Notes: generated by a model not told the origin, from the sequence alone. Positions 1 to 10,026 are shown, counted from the first letter of the stretch. The stretch: DNA of 58,165 bases from Desulfobacterales bacterium (GCA_016209225.1 JACQWO010000048.1:66027-124191), one strand, 5' to 3'. Program-made: numbers and translations.

Positions 1-1074
1 CTTGCTGCTGTCGAAAAAGAATTACATACAGGTGTGGCAGCATCCACTACAGTTGTAAACAATAGCGGGGTAGATAAAGTTTTTCAATATACCTACGCAG
101 GGACCCAACGAAGCATCACCGTGGCTGATGGTACTACACTTGAAGGACTCAGAGATGCAATCAATAGCGATGCAAGCAATCCAGGGGTTACCGCAACCAT
201 TCTTAATGATGGTACGAATTACAGACTTGTACTTACCGGAAATGACACAGGGAGCGCTAAAACTATCACGATCGATGCCGGGACTACACTCGATGGCACC
301 GGCAGCACCGTTGATTTCAGGGCTGCAACCTTTACAGAGAGCCAGGCTGCCCAGGATGCCAAATTCAGGGTTGATGGTGTGGATATAACAAGAAGCTCGA
401 ATTCAATCACAGATGTTATAACCGGGGTAACCTTTACCCTGAAAAAAGAGATTAGTTCAGGTTCGGTTACCCTCTCGGTAACGAATGATACGGATACCAT
501 TAAGGGAAAGGTTGATTCCTTTGTCAGTGCGTATAATAATCTTGTCTCCTATGTCTCCTCACAATCTACCTATAACACCACGACCCATACAGGTGGCCCT
601 CTGTTCGGAGACTCTACCTCAAAGGGCGTCATAAACAGGTTGAGAGGCATCGTCACAAGCATGGTGGATGGGCTTCCTGAGGATATGAGGGTGCTTGCGC
701 AGATCGGAATATCTACCAATAAAGACGGAACCCTCTCGGCAAACACCACCACATTAACTGACAAACTCTCTACGAGTCTGGATAAAGTAGCCAATCTCTT
801 TACAACCGCCACCTCCGGAGTAGCGAATCAAATCTATGATTATATTGACAATGTGACCGATTTTGTTGATGGCACTGTTACGGTTAAGACCGGCGGACTT
901 AGCAGTAGTGCTAAAGAAATTTCGGACAAAATCACCGCGCTTCAGGATAAACTTGTAATAACAGAGCGGAATCTCAGGACCCGGTTTGCCAATCTTGAAT
1001 CTTTCCTTAGGGGACTGACCTCCCAGGGAGCGTTTCTGACTAACCAGATAACTATTTGGGGAAAAAATAACTAA
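1..1074 (+). CDS. fliD: Flagellar hook-associated protein 2 (FliD cap), 3' part
   Basis: C-terminal part of the filament cap protein, which sits at the flagellar tip and promotes flagellin assembly. The frame is open from base 1, so the gene begins upstream of the window and about 357 residues are seen. The visible part has the Ser/Thr/Asn-rich, beta-rich D2/D3 surface region (Val-Thr-Leu patches around the stretch SGSVTLSVTNDTDTIKGKVD). It then has the C-terminal FliD helix region with AYNNLVSY, GGPLFGDST and the ending TERNLRTRFANLESFL, all typical of FliD_C. The product is exported by the flagellar type III system. fliS follows after 9 nt with an AAGGAGG ribosome site, the usual fliD-fliS-fliT order. 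Confidence 0.9.
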   Translation, partial: LAAVEKELHTGVAASTTVVNNSGVDKVFQYTYAGTQRSITVADGTTLEGLRDAINSDASNPGVTATILNDGTNYRLVLTGNDTGSAKTITIDAGTTLDGTGSTVDFRAATFTESQAAQDAKFRVDGVDITRSSNSITDVITGVTFTLKKEISSGSVTLSVTNDTDTIKGKVDSFVSAYNNLVSYVSSQSTYNTTTHTGGPLFGDSTSKGVINRLRGIVTSMVDGLPEDMRVLAQIGISTNKDGTLSANTTTLTDKLSTSLDKVANLFTTATSGVANQIYDYIDNVTDFVDGTVTVKTGGLSSSAKEISDKITALQDKLVITERNLRTRFANLESFLRGLTSQGAFLTNQITIWGKNN

Positions 1075-1083
1075 GGAGGTAAA

Positions 1084-1503
1084 ATGCAGCGCACTGCAGA
1101 GTACAGAAAGACAGAGATTAATACTTCAGATAATGTAAGGGTGGTTTCTTTATTATACGATGGTGTGGTTAACTTCATCAGGATTGCAAAAAAGAGGATG
1201 GAGCACGGGGATATAGCAGGCAAGGGACTATATATTGGAAAGGCAACAGCGATTGTGGGAGAATTGTCCAACTCTTTGAATATGGATGGAGGTGAGATAG
1301 CTAAAAACCTTGAAAGGCTGTATGATTATATCCTTGACAGACTCCTTTACGCCAACCTCAGAAATGATCCCAGGACATTTGATGATATGGAAAGGGTTCT
1401 TGAGGTTCTGAGAAGTGCATGGAAGGATATGGAAAGAGGGACAACTGTACCAGAAAATGTCCCGATGGCGGTGAATAGTGTTGGAATTGGGCTCAGGATA
1501 TGA
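1084..1503 (+). CDS. fliS: Flagellar export chaperone FliS
   Basis: Cytoplasmic chaperone that binds the flagellin C-terminus and prevents early polymerisation. At 139 residues it is the usual FliS length. It shows the family landmarks: an N-terminal AEYRKTEINTS segment, VSLLYDGVVNFIRIAKKRM near residues 20-40, and the helical LSNSLNMDGGEIAKNLERLY and RTFDDMERVLEVLRSAW segments. The start is fixed by TAAGGAGGTAAAATG, an ideal Shine-Dalgarno site 5-6 nt upstream. The stop overlaps the next ATG (ATGA at 1500-1503), so translational coupling with the FliT-like gene is likely. Confidence 0.93.
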   Translation: MQRTAEYRKTEINTSDNVRVVSLLYDGVVNFIRIAKKRMEHGDIAGKGLYIGKATAIVGELSNSLNMDGGEIAKNLERLYDYILDRLLYANLRNDPRTFDDMERVLEVLRSAWKDMERGTTVPENVPMAVNSVGIGLRI

Positions 1504-1901
1504 ACGGAAACGTCCAGCACCTTTATAATGAGCTGCTCGAACTGGCTAAGGTACAGAAAGATGCCCTTATACGGGGCGGATTTGAAGATACAATAAAGAT
1601 ACAGGAAATGCGTCAAGGCATTATAGATAAAATTCAAAATATTGACAGGTCAGAAATATTAAATCATATTTCTGACCTGCCAACTGGAAAAAATGGCCCT
1701 GAGAGGGAAGAATTTTCCAAGAGGATACGAATAGCTACTGAGAAAATCCTCTCACTCGACAACGAGATGCGGGCCATTATTCAAGCAGAACTCAGCTCCA
1801 TAGCGGATAGATTAAAAAGCATTCAGAAAATAAAAGCCTTCTGTCACAATGCCTCTCCTCATCGCTATGTAGGGAACAACCTGAACGTAAGCGTAAGTTA
1901 A
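1500..1901 (+). CDS. FliT-like flagellar chaperone
   Basis: Small, charged, helical protein of 133 residues with no signal peptide. Its start overlaps the fliS stop as ATGA. FliT proteins are short four-helix chaperones for FliD, usually encoded just after fliS, and the helix pattern here (VQHLYNELLELAKVQKDAL; IQEMRQGIIDKI; ILSLDNEMRAIIQAELSSI) fits. Sequence conservation in this family is weak, so the call rests mainly on size, helicity and position. The last 15 or so residues look unstructured. It is the last gene of the fliD-fliS-fliT group; about 215 nt without a gene follow. Confidence 0.6.
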   Translation: MNGNVQHLYNELLELAKVQKDALIRGGFEDTIKIQEMRQGIIDKIQNIDRSEILNHISDLPTGKNGPEREEFSKRIRIATEKILSLDNEMRAIIQAELSSIADRLKSIQKIKAFCHNASPHRYVGNNLNVSVS

Positions 1902-1996
1902 TCAATGCCAACCCCAAATACCCCGCCCCTCTTCTCATACATTTTACAAAAAAATCTTTACGTCGGAGAGTAGATTTCTAGAAGATCAGGTCTGGT

Positions 1997-2014
1997 TTGG
2001 AATAAACCTTGCTA
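1997..2014 (+). promoter_or_regulatory. Candidate sigma-54 (-24/-12) promoter
   Basis: TTGGAATAAACCTTGCTA has GG at 1999-2000 and GC at 2011-2012 with exactly 10 nt between them, and TTGC at the -12 element, as the sigma-54 consensus requires. It lies about 105 nt before the radical SAM gene and would head the glycosylation island. Flagellar genes in many bacteria use sigma-54. The -24 box (TTGGAA rather than TGGCAC) is imperfect. The rest of 1902-2116 holds nothing else I recognise. Confidence 0.45.
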
Positions 2015-2116
2015 TATTCTTTTGGCAAGATGTACATCTGGCCGATCCGTTTAATTCTAAAATGGCTACAACCTTATTTCCAATGGGCAAAGAATATGGA
2101 GAAAGCGAGAAGATAA

Positions 2117-3358
2117 ATGGGAACATTATTGGCTAAAATAAAACTTGCCGACGAACCTGACCTCGACCCTAAAAAAGGAAAGGGCATAGAATGGGATCCA
2201 AGTAAACGATGGAATCCATTCAATAGTTATAAATTGCTTGCGCATGTGGATAGATGGAAAAAAATCAAAAGAGGAAAGCCTATACCCCCACCAATTCTTA
2301 TTACTGTTGATCCCACAAATGTCTGCAATTTTAATTGCATTTGGTGTAATGCGGAGTTTATACGAAAAGAACGTAAAGGCTCGTTGTCCAAAAAAATGTT
2401 ATTAAATCTTGCAGATTTTCTCCCTCGATGGGGAGAGGGCAGCCCTGATTGGGCGCCGGGAGTCGGTGCAGTTTGTATAGCCGGTGGGGGTGAACCGCTT
2501 TTGAATCCTGCAACCCCTGTTTTTATTGATAAAGTTGCTGAAGCCGGTATAGAAGTGGGGATAGTTACCAATGGCAGCATGATAAACAGGTATATTGACT
2601 CTTTGTCTCATTGCACATGGGTTGGTGTCTCTGTTGATGCGGCAAGGTCAGAGACTTTTAATAAATTTAAAGGGGCACATCTGAATAATACATTTGACCA
2701 TATTATTGAAAATATAGCTACCCTGGCAGATTATGCTAAAAGACACAATAATAGATTGGGATTAAAGCACCCTGCTTATGGTGTAAGTTACAAGTATCTC
2801 TTATACAAGGACAATATTGGTGAAATATACCAGGCTGCGAAGCTTGCAAAAGAGATAGGATGCAAGAATATTCATCTCCGTCCGGCAGGAACAACATGGG
2901 ACAAATTAGGAACAGAACAAGAGATTATATTTTCCAGTGAAGATATTGCCTTATTCAACGAACAGATTGCAAAGGCATTAGAGTTGGATGGTGGAACTTT
3001 TGGGGTTTACGGGGTTACGCATAAGTTTAATTCGCAGTTTGACAAGGCTAACTACTTTGATAAGTGTTACGCAATATTTATGACAGCAGTAATAGGTCCT
3101 CCTGCACGCAACAATGCTTCCCAGGACTCTTTTGTTCTTGGTCTGTGTTGTGACAGGCGTGGAGATGAAAAGCTTGAATTAGCAAGCGATGTTGAAGACG
3201 TTGAAGAGATTCAAAAGTTCTGGGGGAATGGAATTCACTGGAAAATACATGACAGGATTACAGTGGAGAAAGAATGTCCGAGGTGTACCTACCAACCCCA
3301 TAATCAGATATACGAACAGGTTATTCTGAATGACAGCATGACATACAAGTTTATCTGA
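2117..3358 (+). CDS. Radical SAM protein, probable glycan or nucleotide-sugar modification
   Basis: 413 residues. The radical SAM cluster motif CxxxCxxC is at Cys70, Cys74 and Cys77 (VCNFNCIWCNAE), and a GGGEP SAM-binding motif follows (IAGGGEPLLNP). A partial TIM barrel follows that. The C-terminal third has further cysteines (GLCCDRR and KECPRCTYQP) that could bind an auxiliary Fe-S cluster, as in SPASM or twitch proteins. The substrate cannot be read from the sequence. Because it opens a run of sugar dehydrogenase, methyltransferase and glycosyltransferase genes next to flagellar genes, a role in building an unusual sugar for flagellin or surface glycan is a reasonable inference. The ATG is preceded only by a weak purine-rich site. 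Confidence 0.82.
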   Translation: MGTLLAKIKLADEPDLDPKKGKGIEWDPSKRWNPFNSYKLLAHVDRWKKIKRGKPIPPPILITVDPTNVCNFNCIWCNAEFIRKERKGSLSKKMLLNLADFLPRWGEGSPDWAPGVGAVCIAGGGEPLLNPATPVFIDKVAEAGIEVGIVTNGSMINRYIDSLSHCTWVGVSVDAARSETFNKFKGAHLNNTFDHIIENIATLADYAKRHNNRLGLKHPAYGVSYKYLLYKDNIGEIYQAAKLAKEIGCKNIHLRPAGTTWDKLGTEQEIIFSSEDIALFNEQIAKALELDGGTFGVYGVTHKFNSQFDKANYFDKCYAIFMTAVIGPPARNNASQDSFVLGLCCDRRGDEKLELASDVEDVEEIQKFWGNGIHWKIHDRITVEKECPRCTYQPHNQIYEQVILNDSMTYKFI

Positions 3359-3441
3359 TGAGTAAAAAATCAAACCTGAATTATGCGAATGACATATAGT
3401 CAAGTTTGTGTAATTAAAGGTTAACTTTGGAGAGAGTCTTT

Positions 3442-4785
3442 ATGACAAAACTTTCCGTTATCGGACTCGGTAAATTAGGAGCATGTTCGGCAGCATGTTT
3501 CGCATATAGAGGGTTTGAGGTTATAGGCGTAGACATAAATAAAGATTTAATAAATGCAATAAATAGTGGGGTGGCTCCTGTTTATGAACCAAGACTTCAG
3601 GAGTTAATAACATCTGCTAAGGATAAATTAAAGGCTACTCAGGATTATAAAGAGGCAATCAAGTCCTCAGATACAACATTTTTCATCGTTCCTACTCCGA
3701 GCAATGAAGACGGCAATTTTTCCAATAAATATCTGATTTCTGCTCTTCGGTCCCTTGCTGCCGCCCTGAAAGAAAGCAATAAGGCATATCATCTCTTCGT
3801 GATAACCTCTACCGTCTCTCCAGGGTCTATCGATGTGAGCCTGATCCCACTGATTGAGAAAACCTCCGGGAGAAAATTGAACGATGGCTTTGGAGTTTGT
3901 TATAACCCGGAATTCATTGCACTTGGGAGTGTGATAACCGATTTTTTAAATCCTGATATGGTTCTTATAGGTGAAAGCAATGAATTTGCCGGTGAACAAC
4001 TTACGAAAATTTATAAGACTGTATGTGAAAATAATCCTTATATTGCGAGAATGTCAATAATCAGTGCGGAGATTACCAAAATAAGCCTGAATTCCTATAT
4101 TACTATGAAGATAAGCTATGCAAATACACTTTCAAACATCTGCGAAAAAATACCCGGTGCTAATGTAGATGACATAACAAAAGCTCTGGGCGCTGACAAA
4201 AGAATTTCTCCATTCTATCTCAAAGGTGGCCTTGGTTACGGAGGTCCGTGTTTCCCAAGGGATAACAGGGCATTTGCCGTTTTTGCCGCAAAATACGGAG
4301 TTGATGCAAAGCTTGCAAAGGCGACCGATGAAGTCAACGGATTCCAGGTGAAGCATCTTGTTGATCTCGCACTGGATCATATATCAGCCACTAATAACGG
4401 CATGGTATCCGTGCTGGGCCTTGCCTATAAACCTAATACCCCTGTAATCGAAGAATCACCGGGCATTAAGCTTGTTGGAGAATTGCTTAAAAGAAATCTG
4501 AAGGTTTTGGTTTACGATGAATTAGCCTCTGATAATGCGAAAGTGATTTTCGGCGACCGCATAATTTATTCAACTTCGGCTAAGGAGTGTCTTTCAAAAT
4601 CATCCGTTTGCATAGTGACGACCATGACCGATGAATTTAAGGAAATAGACGGTAGTTACATAGCTAACGATCCGACAGTTGTCATTGACTGTTGGCGGAT
4701 ACTTGAACCTTCAAGGCTCGGCGCTAAAGTAAAATACATTGCCGTTGGGAGATTTGACTATGAGCCCTGTACAGCTTGTGCGTGA
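3442..4785 (+). CDS. UDP-glucose/GDP-mannose dehydrogenase family protein
   Basis: NAD-dependent four-electron oxidation of a nucleotide sugar to its uronic acid. The N-terminal Rossmann motif VIGLGKLG is near residues 6-13, followed by [18 protein letters not shown] and TSTVSPGS. The catalytic-cysteine loop GGPCFPRD places the nucleophile at Cys270. The C-terminal UDP-binding domain contains [16 protein letters not shown]. At 447 residues it has the normal family length. A TTG 15 nt upstream is in frame, but GGAGAG at 3429-3434 lies 7 nt before the ATG at 3442, so the ATG is preferred. The 3' end overlaps the methyltransferase by 26 nt. A decayed paralogue lies at 5562-6519. Confidence 0.9.
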   Translation: MTKLSVIGLGKLGACSAACFAYRGFEVIGVDINKDLINAINSGVAPVYEPRLQELITSAKDKLKATQDYKEAIKSSDTTFFIVPTPSNEDGNFSNKYLISALRSLAAALKESNKAYHLFVITSTVSPGSIDVSLIPLIEKTSGRKLNDGFGVCYNPEFIALGSVITDFLNPDMVLIGESNEFAGEQLTKIYKTVCENNPYIARMSIISAEITKISLNSYITMKISYANTLSNICEKIPGANVDDITKALGADKRISPFYLKGGLGYGGPCFPRDNRAFAVFAAKYGVDAKLAKATDEVNGFQVKHLVDLALDHISATNNGMVSVLGLAYKPNTPVIEESPGIKLVGELLKRNLKVLVYDELASDNAKVIFGDRIIYSTSAKECLSKSSVCIVTTMTDEFKEIDGSYIANDPTVVIDCWRILEPSRLGAKVKYIAVGRFDYEPCTACA

Positions 4786-5533
4786 TTACTGGAACAAACG
4801 GCCATGCAATATTAGACATTCGACACAGCCCGTAGGAACTCAAGCCTATTTTGATGAAGTTGAGAAAAGGAAATACTTTGTTGAACCTCACATTCCGAAA
4901 TTTGCAGAGTTTCATAAGTGGAAGGGCAAGAAGGTACTTGAGATCGGTTGCGGTATCGGCACTGATGCTGTCAATTTTGCCAGGGCCGGAGCTGATTATA
5001 CGGGATTAGAACTTTCCTCAGAGAGCCTGAAGATAGCGAAAAGCAGATTCGATGTCTTTGGATTAAAAGGACGATTCTATAAAGGAAACGCTGAAGAACT
5101 AGCATCTGTACTCCCAAAAGAAACATATGATTTGATATATTCGTTTGGAGTAATACACCACACCCCGAATCCAGAAAAAGTAGTGAAGGCTGTAACTGAG
5201 TTCATGGAGCCAGAATCTGAATTTCGATTGATGTTATATTCCAAATATTCTTGGAAGAGTCTAATGATAATGTTGGGGTTTGATCGACCTGAAGCGCAAT
5301 CCGGCTGCCCAATCGCTAACCTTTACTCCTTTGGAGACATTCGAAGGTTGTTAAAAGACTATTTTATTTGTGAGATAAGTAAAGACCATATCTTCCCTTA
5401 CAAAATCAGTAAATATATCTGCTATGAATACGACCGTGTCCCCTGGTTCAAATGGATGCCACCAGGGATATTTAGGTTTTTGGAGTGTCATTTGGGTTGG
5501 CATACGCTAATTTGTTGCAAGTTGAAAAGATAA
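4760..5533 (+). CDS. Class I SAM-dependent methyltransferase
   Basis: 257 residues with a Rossmann methyltransferase core. Motif I is [19 protein letters not shown] at about residues 59-77, with the acidic residue after beta-2 in YTGLELS. Motif II/post-II is [20 protein letters not shown], the UbiE/COQ5-like Methyltransf_11 pattern. The C-terminal 80 residues are aromatic-rich and may select the acceptor. The start at 4760 is supported by GGGAGA at 4747-4752; a TTG at 4739 is possible but has no site. The gene overlaps the upstream dehydrogenase, indicating co-transcription. It probably methylates a sugar or sugar precursor in this island, but the substrate is unknown. Confidence 0.84.
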   Translation: MSPVQLVRDYWNKRPCNIRHSTQPVGTQAYFDEVEKRKYFVEPHIPKFAEFHKWKGKKVLEIGCGIGTDAVNFARAGADYTGLELSSESLKIAKSRFDVFGLKGRFYKGNAEELASVLPKETYDLIYSFGVIHHTPNPEKVVKAVTEFMEPESEFRLMLYSKYSWKSLMIMLGFDRPEAQSGCPIANLYSFGDIRRLLKDYFICEISKDHIFPYKISKYICYEYDRVPWFKWMPPGIFRFLECHLGWHTLICCKLKR

Positions 5534-5561
5534 TAATTTCGTGAGCATTGGTGAATACTAA

Positions 5562-6519
5562 ATGAAAATTTCAGTGATAGGATTGGGTAAATTGGGTCTT
5601 TGTACGGCTGTTTGTTTTGCAGCCAATGGTCATAAGGTAATAGGTCTGGATAAAAACAAATATATTGTGGACGAGTTGCAGGAAAAACGGTGCCCCATAG
5701 ATGAAACCGGTCTCGAAGACCTGTTAGGAAATGCATGGCAAAACCTAACTATAACTACCGACATAGAATATGCTGTTTTGAATTCAGAGGTAACACTTAT
5801 CATAGTTCCTACTCCCAGCCAGCCAGATGGAAAATTCAGCAATAAATATATTGAAGATGTGTTGCATGCTATAGCGCCGGCACTTAAGAAGAAAAATGAG
5901 TTTCACGTGGTAGATGTGGTCTCGACGGTGATGCCATGACCTTCTGATAAATGTTTTAAACCTCTGTTAGAAAACATGTCGGGTAAGATATGTGGAAGGG
6001 ATTTTGGTCTGGTTTACAATCCGGAATTTGTCGCCATAGGTTCTGTTATAAAAGACTTTTTAAATCCTGATCTGGTACTTATTGGAACCTCTGATGAGTA
6101 CTCCGGTACTCTGGTAAAAGAGCTTTATCTCACCACTTGTAATAATAATCCGTATATTGTCATCATGTTCCTTATAAATGCAGAAATCACAAAGCTCAGT
6201 CTCAATTGTTTCGTTACGATGAAAATCAGTTTTGCCAATGAATTGGCGTCTATTTGTGAGAAGGTTCCAGGAGCAGATATCGATGTTATTACCGATGCTC
6301 TCGGTTCAGATACCCGTATTGGCAAAAAATATTTGCGCAAAAGATGCAAGCGCCATTGTTATTTTGACAAATTGGGCAATGTACGAACAGCTTGATTGGG
6401 GTCGTATTAGTAACTTAGCAAAAGATGGCGCCCTTTTATTGGATAGTTGGAGGATTTTGAAGAAAGTTAAGATAGATAATCTGCGTGTCATTGGCTTAGG
6501 AATCGGGGCTAATCTCTAA
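5562..6519 (+). pseudogene. Decayed second UDP-sugar dehydrogenase
   Basis: Paralogue of the gene at 3442-4785, starting [19 protein letters not shown]. There are two separate lesions. Codon 126 (5937-5939) is TGA where the paralogue has Gly after STVSP, consistent with GGA to TGA, and the frame continues normally after it through YNPEFVAIGSVIKDFLNPD to DALGSDTRIGKKYL near 6330. There the text jumps frame into KDASAIVILTNW...LLDSWRIL...VIGLG, the C-terminal end of the family. About 120 residues are missing, including the GGPCFP catalytic cysteine. The product cannot be active. The paralogue probably arose by duplication within the island; the intact copy would cover the function. Confidence 0.9.
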
Positions 6520-6534
6520 GTGTCGAGGAGGTCA

Positions 6535-8049
6535 ATGCAAGATCAAACTCCCTTTGTATCGATTTTTACAATTTGTAAAAACAGCGCTTATACCATAAGG
6601 CGCTGTATAGAGAGTGTATTAGCACAGGACTATCCTAATATAGAATATATTGTCCAGGATGGCGCTTCAACGGATGGAACTATCGAAATTCTGAAGGAGT
6701 ACGGAGATCGCATCAAGCTTGTCTCAGAACCAGACTCAGGGGCCGCAGAGGGTTTCTTTCGTGCGCTGAAGCGCTGTACTGGTGATATTATAGGATCATG
6801 CCTATCTGATGAAGAGTTATTGCCTCACGCAGCTACATGGGCTTTTCAAAATCTATCGAAATATCCAGAGGTAGCTGCCATTTACGGTGATTGCTATAAG
6901 GTGGACATCGAAGGGAATATTCTTAGCGCTGATAAAGGTCCCGATCCATTTGATTTCGCACGCTACTTATGTCATGAGATCGTTCCACCTTTCTGTTCAA
7001 GTTTCTTCAGGCGATTCTGTCTTCAGGCAATTGGCTTAAAAGAAAAAGAATGGGCAACAGACTGTGGTGAGTTCGAGTTTTGGGTTAGATTAGGAATTAA
7101 ATTTCCAATTCGCCATGTTCCGGGACTAGTCTCAAAATTTGGTGTCCATCCAGGATCAAATACACAGAAGCCATCAACATACATAGGATTGACACAGGGT
7201 AGAATCAGGGTTATGGATAGTTTCTTCAATGATCCTGAAACACCTGAATCAATTCGTGCGTTAAAACCGAGAGCCATCGCAGGTATGTATCTTTGGGTTG
7301 CAGAGACTTTCATTGGACTCAACGCAATGCCAGAGGCAAAAGTTCAGGTTCAAAACGCCCTTCAGTATCAGCCTGATCCAAAACGACTCACAAATTTAAT
7401 ATCTATGCTATGTAACTATGGTGCAAAGTTGCTCAAAGATGGATCAGCAGAAGATGCTCTTGATTACTTTGATCTGGCTACGACTGCTAACCTGGTTATT
7501 CCAAACTTAAATCATGCCTGTGCTGTCGCGCTTGCTAAATTGGGTAGAATGGATGAAGCTATAAAGGCTGCAGAAATCGAGTTAGCATCACAACCTGAAC
7601 ACGCTGGAGCAAAACAAGTTTTGAATGAATTGTTGAAACGCACACAAGTAACTTCTACTAAACCAATAACGAGGATAATCAAAGACGGCAGATTAACAGA
7701 AAAGGCACCGGCGCTAAACGAGGAGGGTGAGGAGCTATGCAAGAAGGGTGATCTTGAAGGCGCATTAACAATCTTTAAAAAAGTCATTGAGATAGATCCA
7801 AACTTTGCGGTATCACACAATAATCTTGGAGTTTTATTTTGGCAAACAGGAGAAACACAAAAGGCATTAAAACACTTTACAAAGGCCCTGAAAATTGACC
7901 CCAATGATCGGGATACCATCCTGAATTGCGGTGAAGTGCTTAAGTCGTTAGAAAAGATGGAAGATGCTAAGAGGCTTTATTCATCATATTTGCAGAACAA
8001 TCCATCTGATGAAGAAATATCTCGCATGTTGCAGGAGAGCGGAGTTTAA
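6535..8049 (+). CDS. Family 2 glycosyltransferase with C-terminal TPRs
   Basis: About 504 residues. The N-terminal GT-A domain (residues 1-220) opens VSIFTICKNSAYTIRRCIES and carries VQDGASTDGT, the canonical GT2 nucleotide-binding strand. A SDEE segment stands where the DxD metal site is expected. The C-terminal half contains tetratricopeptide repeats, including AVALAKLGRMDEAIKAAEIE, GDLEGALTIFKKVIEIDPN and NLGVLFWQTGETQKALKHF. Such GT2-TPR proteins are common in flagellin and surface-protein glycosylation loci. The start is either GTG 6520 or ATG 6535; GAGGAGG at 6525-6531 favours 6535 although the spacing is short. It begins right after the dehydrogenase remnant. Confidence 0.85.
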   Translation: MQDQTPFVSIFTICKNSAYTIRRCIESVLAQDYPNIEYIVQDGASTDGTIEILKEYGDRIKLVSEPDSGAAEGFFRALKRCTGDIIGSCLSDEELLPHAATWAFQNLSKYPEVAAIYGDCYKVDIEGNILSADKGPDPFDFARYLCHEIVPPFCSSFFRRFCLQAIGLKEKEWATDCGEFEFWVRLGIKFPIRHVPGLVSKFGVHPGSNTQKPSTYIGLTQGRIRVMDSFFNDPETPESIRALKPRAIAGMYLWVAETFIGLNAMPEAKVQVQNALQYQPDPKRLTNLISMLCNYGAKLLKDGSAEDALDYFDLATTANLVIPNLNHACAVALAKLGRMDEAIKAAEIELASQPEHAGAKQVLNELLKRTQVTSTKPITRIIKDGRLTEKAPALNEEGEELCKKGDLEGALTIFKKVIEIDPNFAVSHNNLGVLFWQTGETQKALKHFTKALKIDPNDRDTILNCGEVLKSLEKMEDAKRLYSSYLQNNPSDEEISRMLQESGV

Positions 8050-8100
8050 GTAATTATGAAATACAGTCAGAAATCTTCAAGGTAAAGATGAAATGGTACC

Positions 8101-10026
8101 ATGACACAGCAACCTAAAATAAGCTTTGTTGTTACTTCCCGCAACGACGACCACGGTGGTGGTTTTCTCCGCAGAATGCAGATTTTTGTGGACGGGTTAT
8201 TGGCACAGTGTGAAAGGCATAAGCTAAAAGCAGAACTAATTGTTGTTGAGTGGAATCCACCAACTGACAGACCACCTCTCTTTGAGGCTTTGAAATGGCC
8301 TGAGAAAAACGAATTCTGCACGGTGAGATTCATAGAAATTCCGCCTGAAATCCACAACCGCTTTAAATATGCCCACAAACTGCCTTTGTATCAGATGATC
8401 GCTAAGAATGTTGGAATCAGAAGGGCAAGGGGTGAGTTTGTATTAGCTACTTGCGCCGATTTGTTGTTTTCTGATGAACTTTTTGAGTTTTTATCATCCG
8501 GAGACTTAAGGGAAAATTACTTGTACAGGATTGATAGAAGCGATGTGCCAGAAGATTTGCCATTGGAGGTAACACTTGATGAACAACTCAATTATTGTTC
8601 TGAAAATATAATCAGAGTAAATAGCAGGGAAGGCACTTACCATCTGCTAACAGGAAGGTATTATGCCAGTTATGGCAATCTGGATATTGCATTAACGAAC
8701 TTGCATTTTAATGCCTGTGGAGACTTTACTCTTATGTCTAAAAATGACTGGCATAAATTAAGAGGGTATCCCGAGTTTGATATGTACTCGCCCCATTTAG
8801 ATTCCCTCATGCTCCTCATGGCTTATCATGCTGGAACCAGGCAGGAGATACTTCGGAATCCTATGCGACTTTACCATATAGAGCACCATGGGGCATGGAT
8901 AGCGGAAAAGGCAAGCAAATTAGAAAAGGAAAAAAAATCTGAAGATATCCCTGTATTAAGTCTTTCTCAATTTCAAGAATGGGCATCTGAGATGAATAGA
9001 AATCGGCGGCCTATAATCTTCAATGATTCAGAATGGGGATTTGCGTCTGAAAGGTTGAAAGAAACAATCGTGATTTCTGCAAGCTGGGAAACTAAAACAA
9101 AATCAGAATATCCGGTCAATAAAACGACAAGGCATGTTGTGAAAGAATTTAGTCCTGCTACAGAAAAGTCCATTTTGATAATCGGTGAACACCTTCCGCT
9201 GTACGATATAAACCCTGAAGATAACAACTTTTATCAGATGATAAAAGTGTTAGCCAAACATCATCGAGTTATCTTTCTTGCAAGAAGAGGGGTTGAAAAA
9301 GGAAAATATATCGAGAAGTTAAGAAAACAAGGGGTAATTGTTTTTTATGATGTCAAAGGTTTGAAGAAACAAGCTTCAAGAGACCTAAAATCTATTTCTC
9401 GATATGCTTCTTCTGTGGTCGTGGAGACAGTTTTTACACATCACAAATTTGACGTAGTTTTGCTTGAATCACCGGAAATCGCCGGTTTTTATCTGAACAC
9501 TATCCGTGAGCTTTCTCCTCAAAGCGTAATAATGATAAGTGCATTTACAGTAGATAATAGCAATGAAGTGAGTAATCCCGGGAAGGTATATGCTTATGAA
9601 CAAGCTGATATGGCGCTTTCCGATAAAAAAAAGGCTGAGTTTCTTTTATCAATGTTGCCTGATTTAAAAAACATAAGAGTTTTACCGAAATCGCCTTCTG
9701 ATAATTTTTTTGAAAAGGGGTTGCTTAAGGCACTGAATAATCTTCCGGAACCGATAGATAAAAATCTGGAGATGTTCAGGCTTTATCCCGATTCAATCCC
9801 TGTTGAATCTTTAAACAAGACGGAAGTTACCGTTGTCTTTGTAGTCAAAGATATTCCTGAAATCGCAAAATTTTCCATGGGAACCCTCTTCAATAATACC
9901 GGTCAAAACCACGAGAATTTAAACATTATTTTATATATGAAAATGAACAAGAACTTACAGCTTTTATTTGTCGTGTTATTAAACACTGCCAGAGCAGATA
10001 TGTTGCAATTATGGATTCGACCGTAA
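8101..10026 (+). CDS. Large multi-domain glycosyltransferase, 5' part (split by frameshift)
   Basis: 641 residues as it stands. The N-terminus is a GT-A-like domain (ISFVVTSRNDDHGG; LIVVEWNPP; AKNVGIRRARGEFVLATCADLLF), followed by a middle region with a GT-B-like look (ILIIGEHLPLYDINPEDNN). Near residue 575 a second GT2-type strand begins (TEVTVVFVVKD) and the normal sequence then breaks. The last 28 residues are out-of-frame text. Reading the +2 alternative frame from 9939 gives YENEQELTAFICRVIKHC, which runs straight into the next gene at 10011. The two are therefore one gene of about 1,267 residues with an extra AT in TATATAT at 9932-9938. It lies in the glycosylation island. Confidence 0.8.
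   Translation: MTQQPKISFVVTSRNDDHGGGFLRRMQIFVDGLLAQCERHKLKAELIVVEWNPPTDRPPLFEALKWPEKNEFCTVRFIEIPPEIHNRFKYAHKLPLYQMIAKNVGIRRARGEFVLATCADLLFSDELFEFLSSGDLRENYLYRIDRSDVPEDLPLEVTLDEQLNYCSENIIRVNSREGTYHLLTGRYYASYGNLDIALTNLHFNACGDFTLMSKNDWHKLRGYPEFDMYSPHLDSLMLLMAYHAGTRQEILRNPMRLYHIEHHGAWIAEKASKLEKEKKSEDIPVLSLSQFQEWASEMNRNRRPIIFNDSEWGFASERLKETIVISASWETKTKSEYPVNKTTRHVVKEFSPATEKSILIIGEHLPLYDINPEDNNFYQMIKVLAKHHRVIFLARRGVEKGKYIEKLRKQGVIVFYDVKGLKKQASRDLKSISRYASSVVVETVFTHHKFDVVLLESPEIAGFYLNTIRELSPQSVIMISAFTVDNSNEVSNPGKVYAYEQADMALSDKKKAEFLLSMLPDLKNIRVLPKSPSDNFFEKGLLKALNNLPEPIDKNLEMFRLYPDSIPVESLNKTEVTVVFVVKDIPEIAKFSMGTLFNNTGQNHENLNIILYMKMNKNLQLLFVVLLNTARADMLQLWIRP

Noticed and set aside
5937-5939. TGA as a selenocysteine codon
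   Set aside because: The paralogue has Gly, not Cys, at this position, no SECIS-like hairpin is evident, and a second lesion removes the active site.
9931-9945. Programmed ribosomal frameshift in the large glycosyltransferase
   Set aside because: No slippery heptamer or downstream structure; the change needed is 2 nt within a TA run, which fits an insertion.
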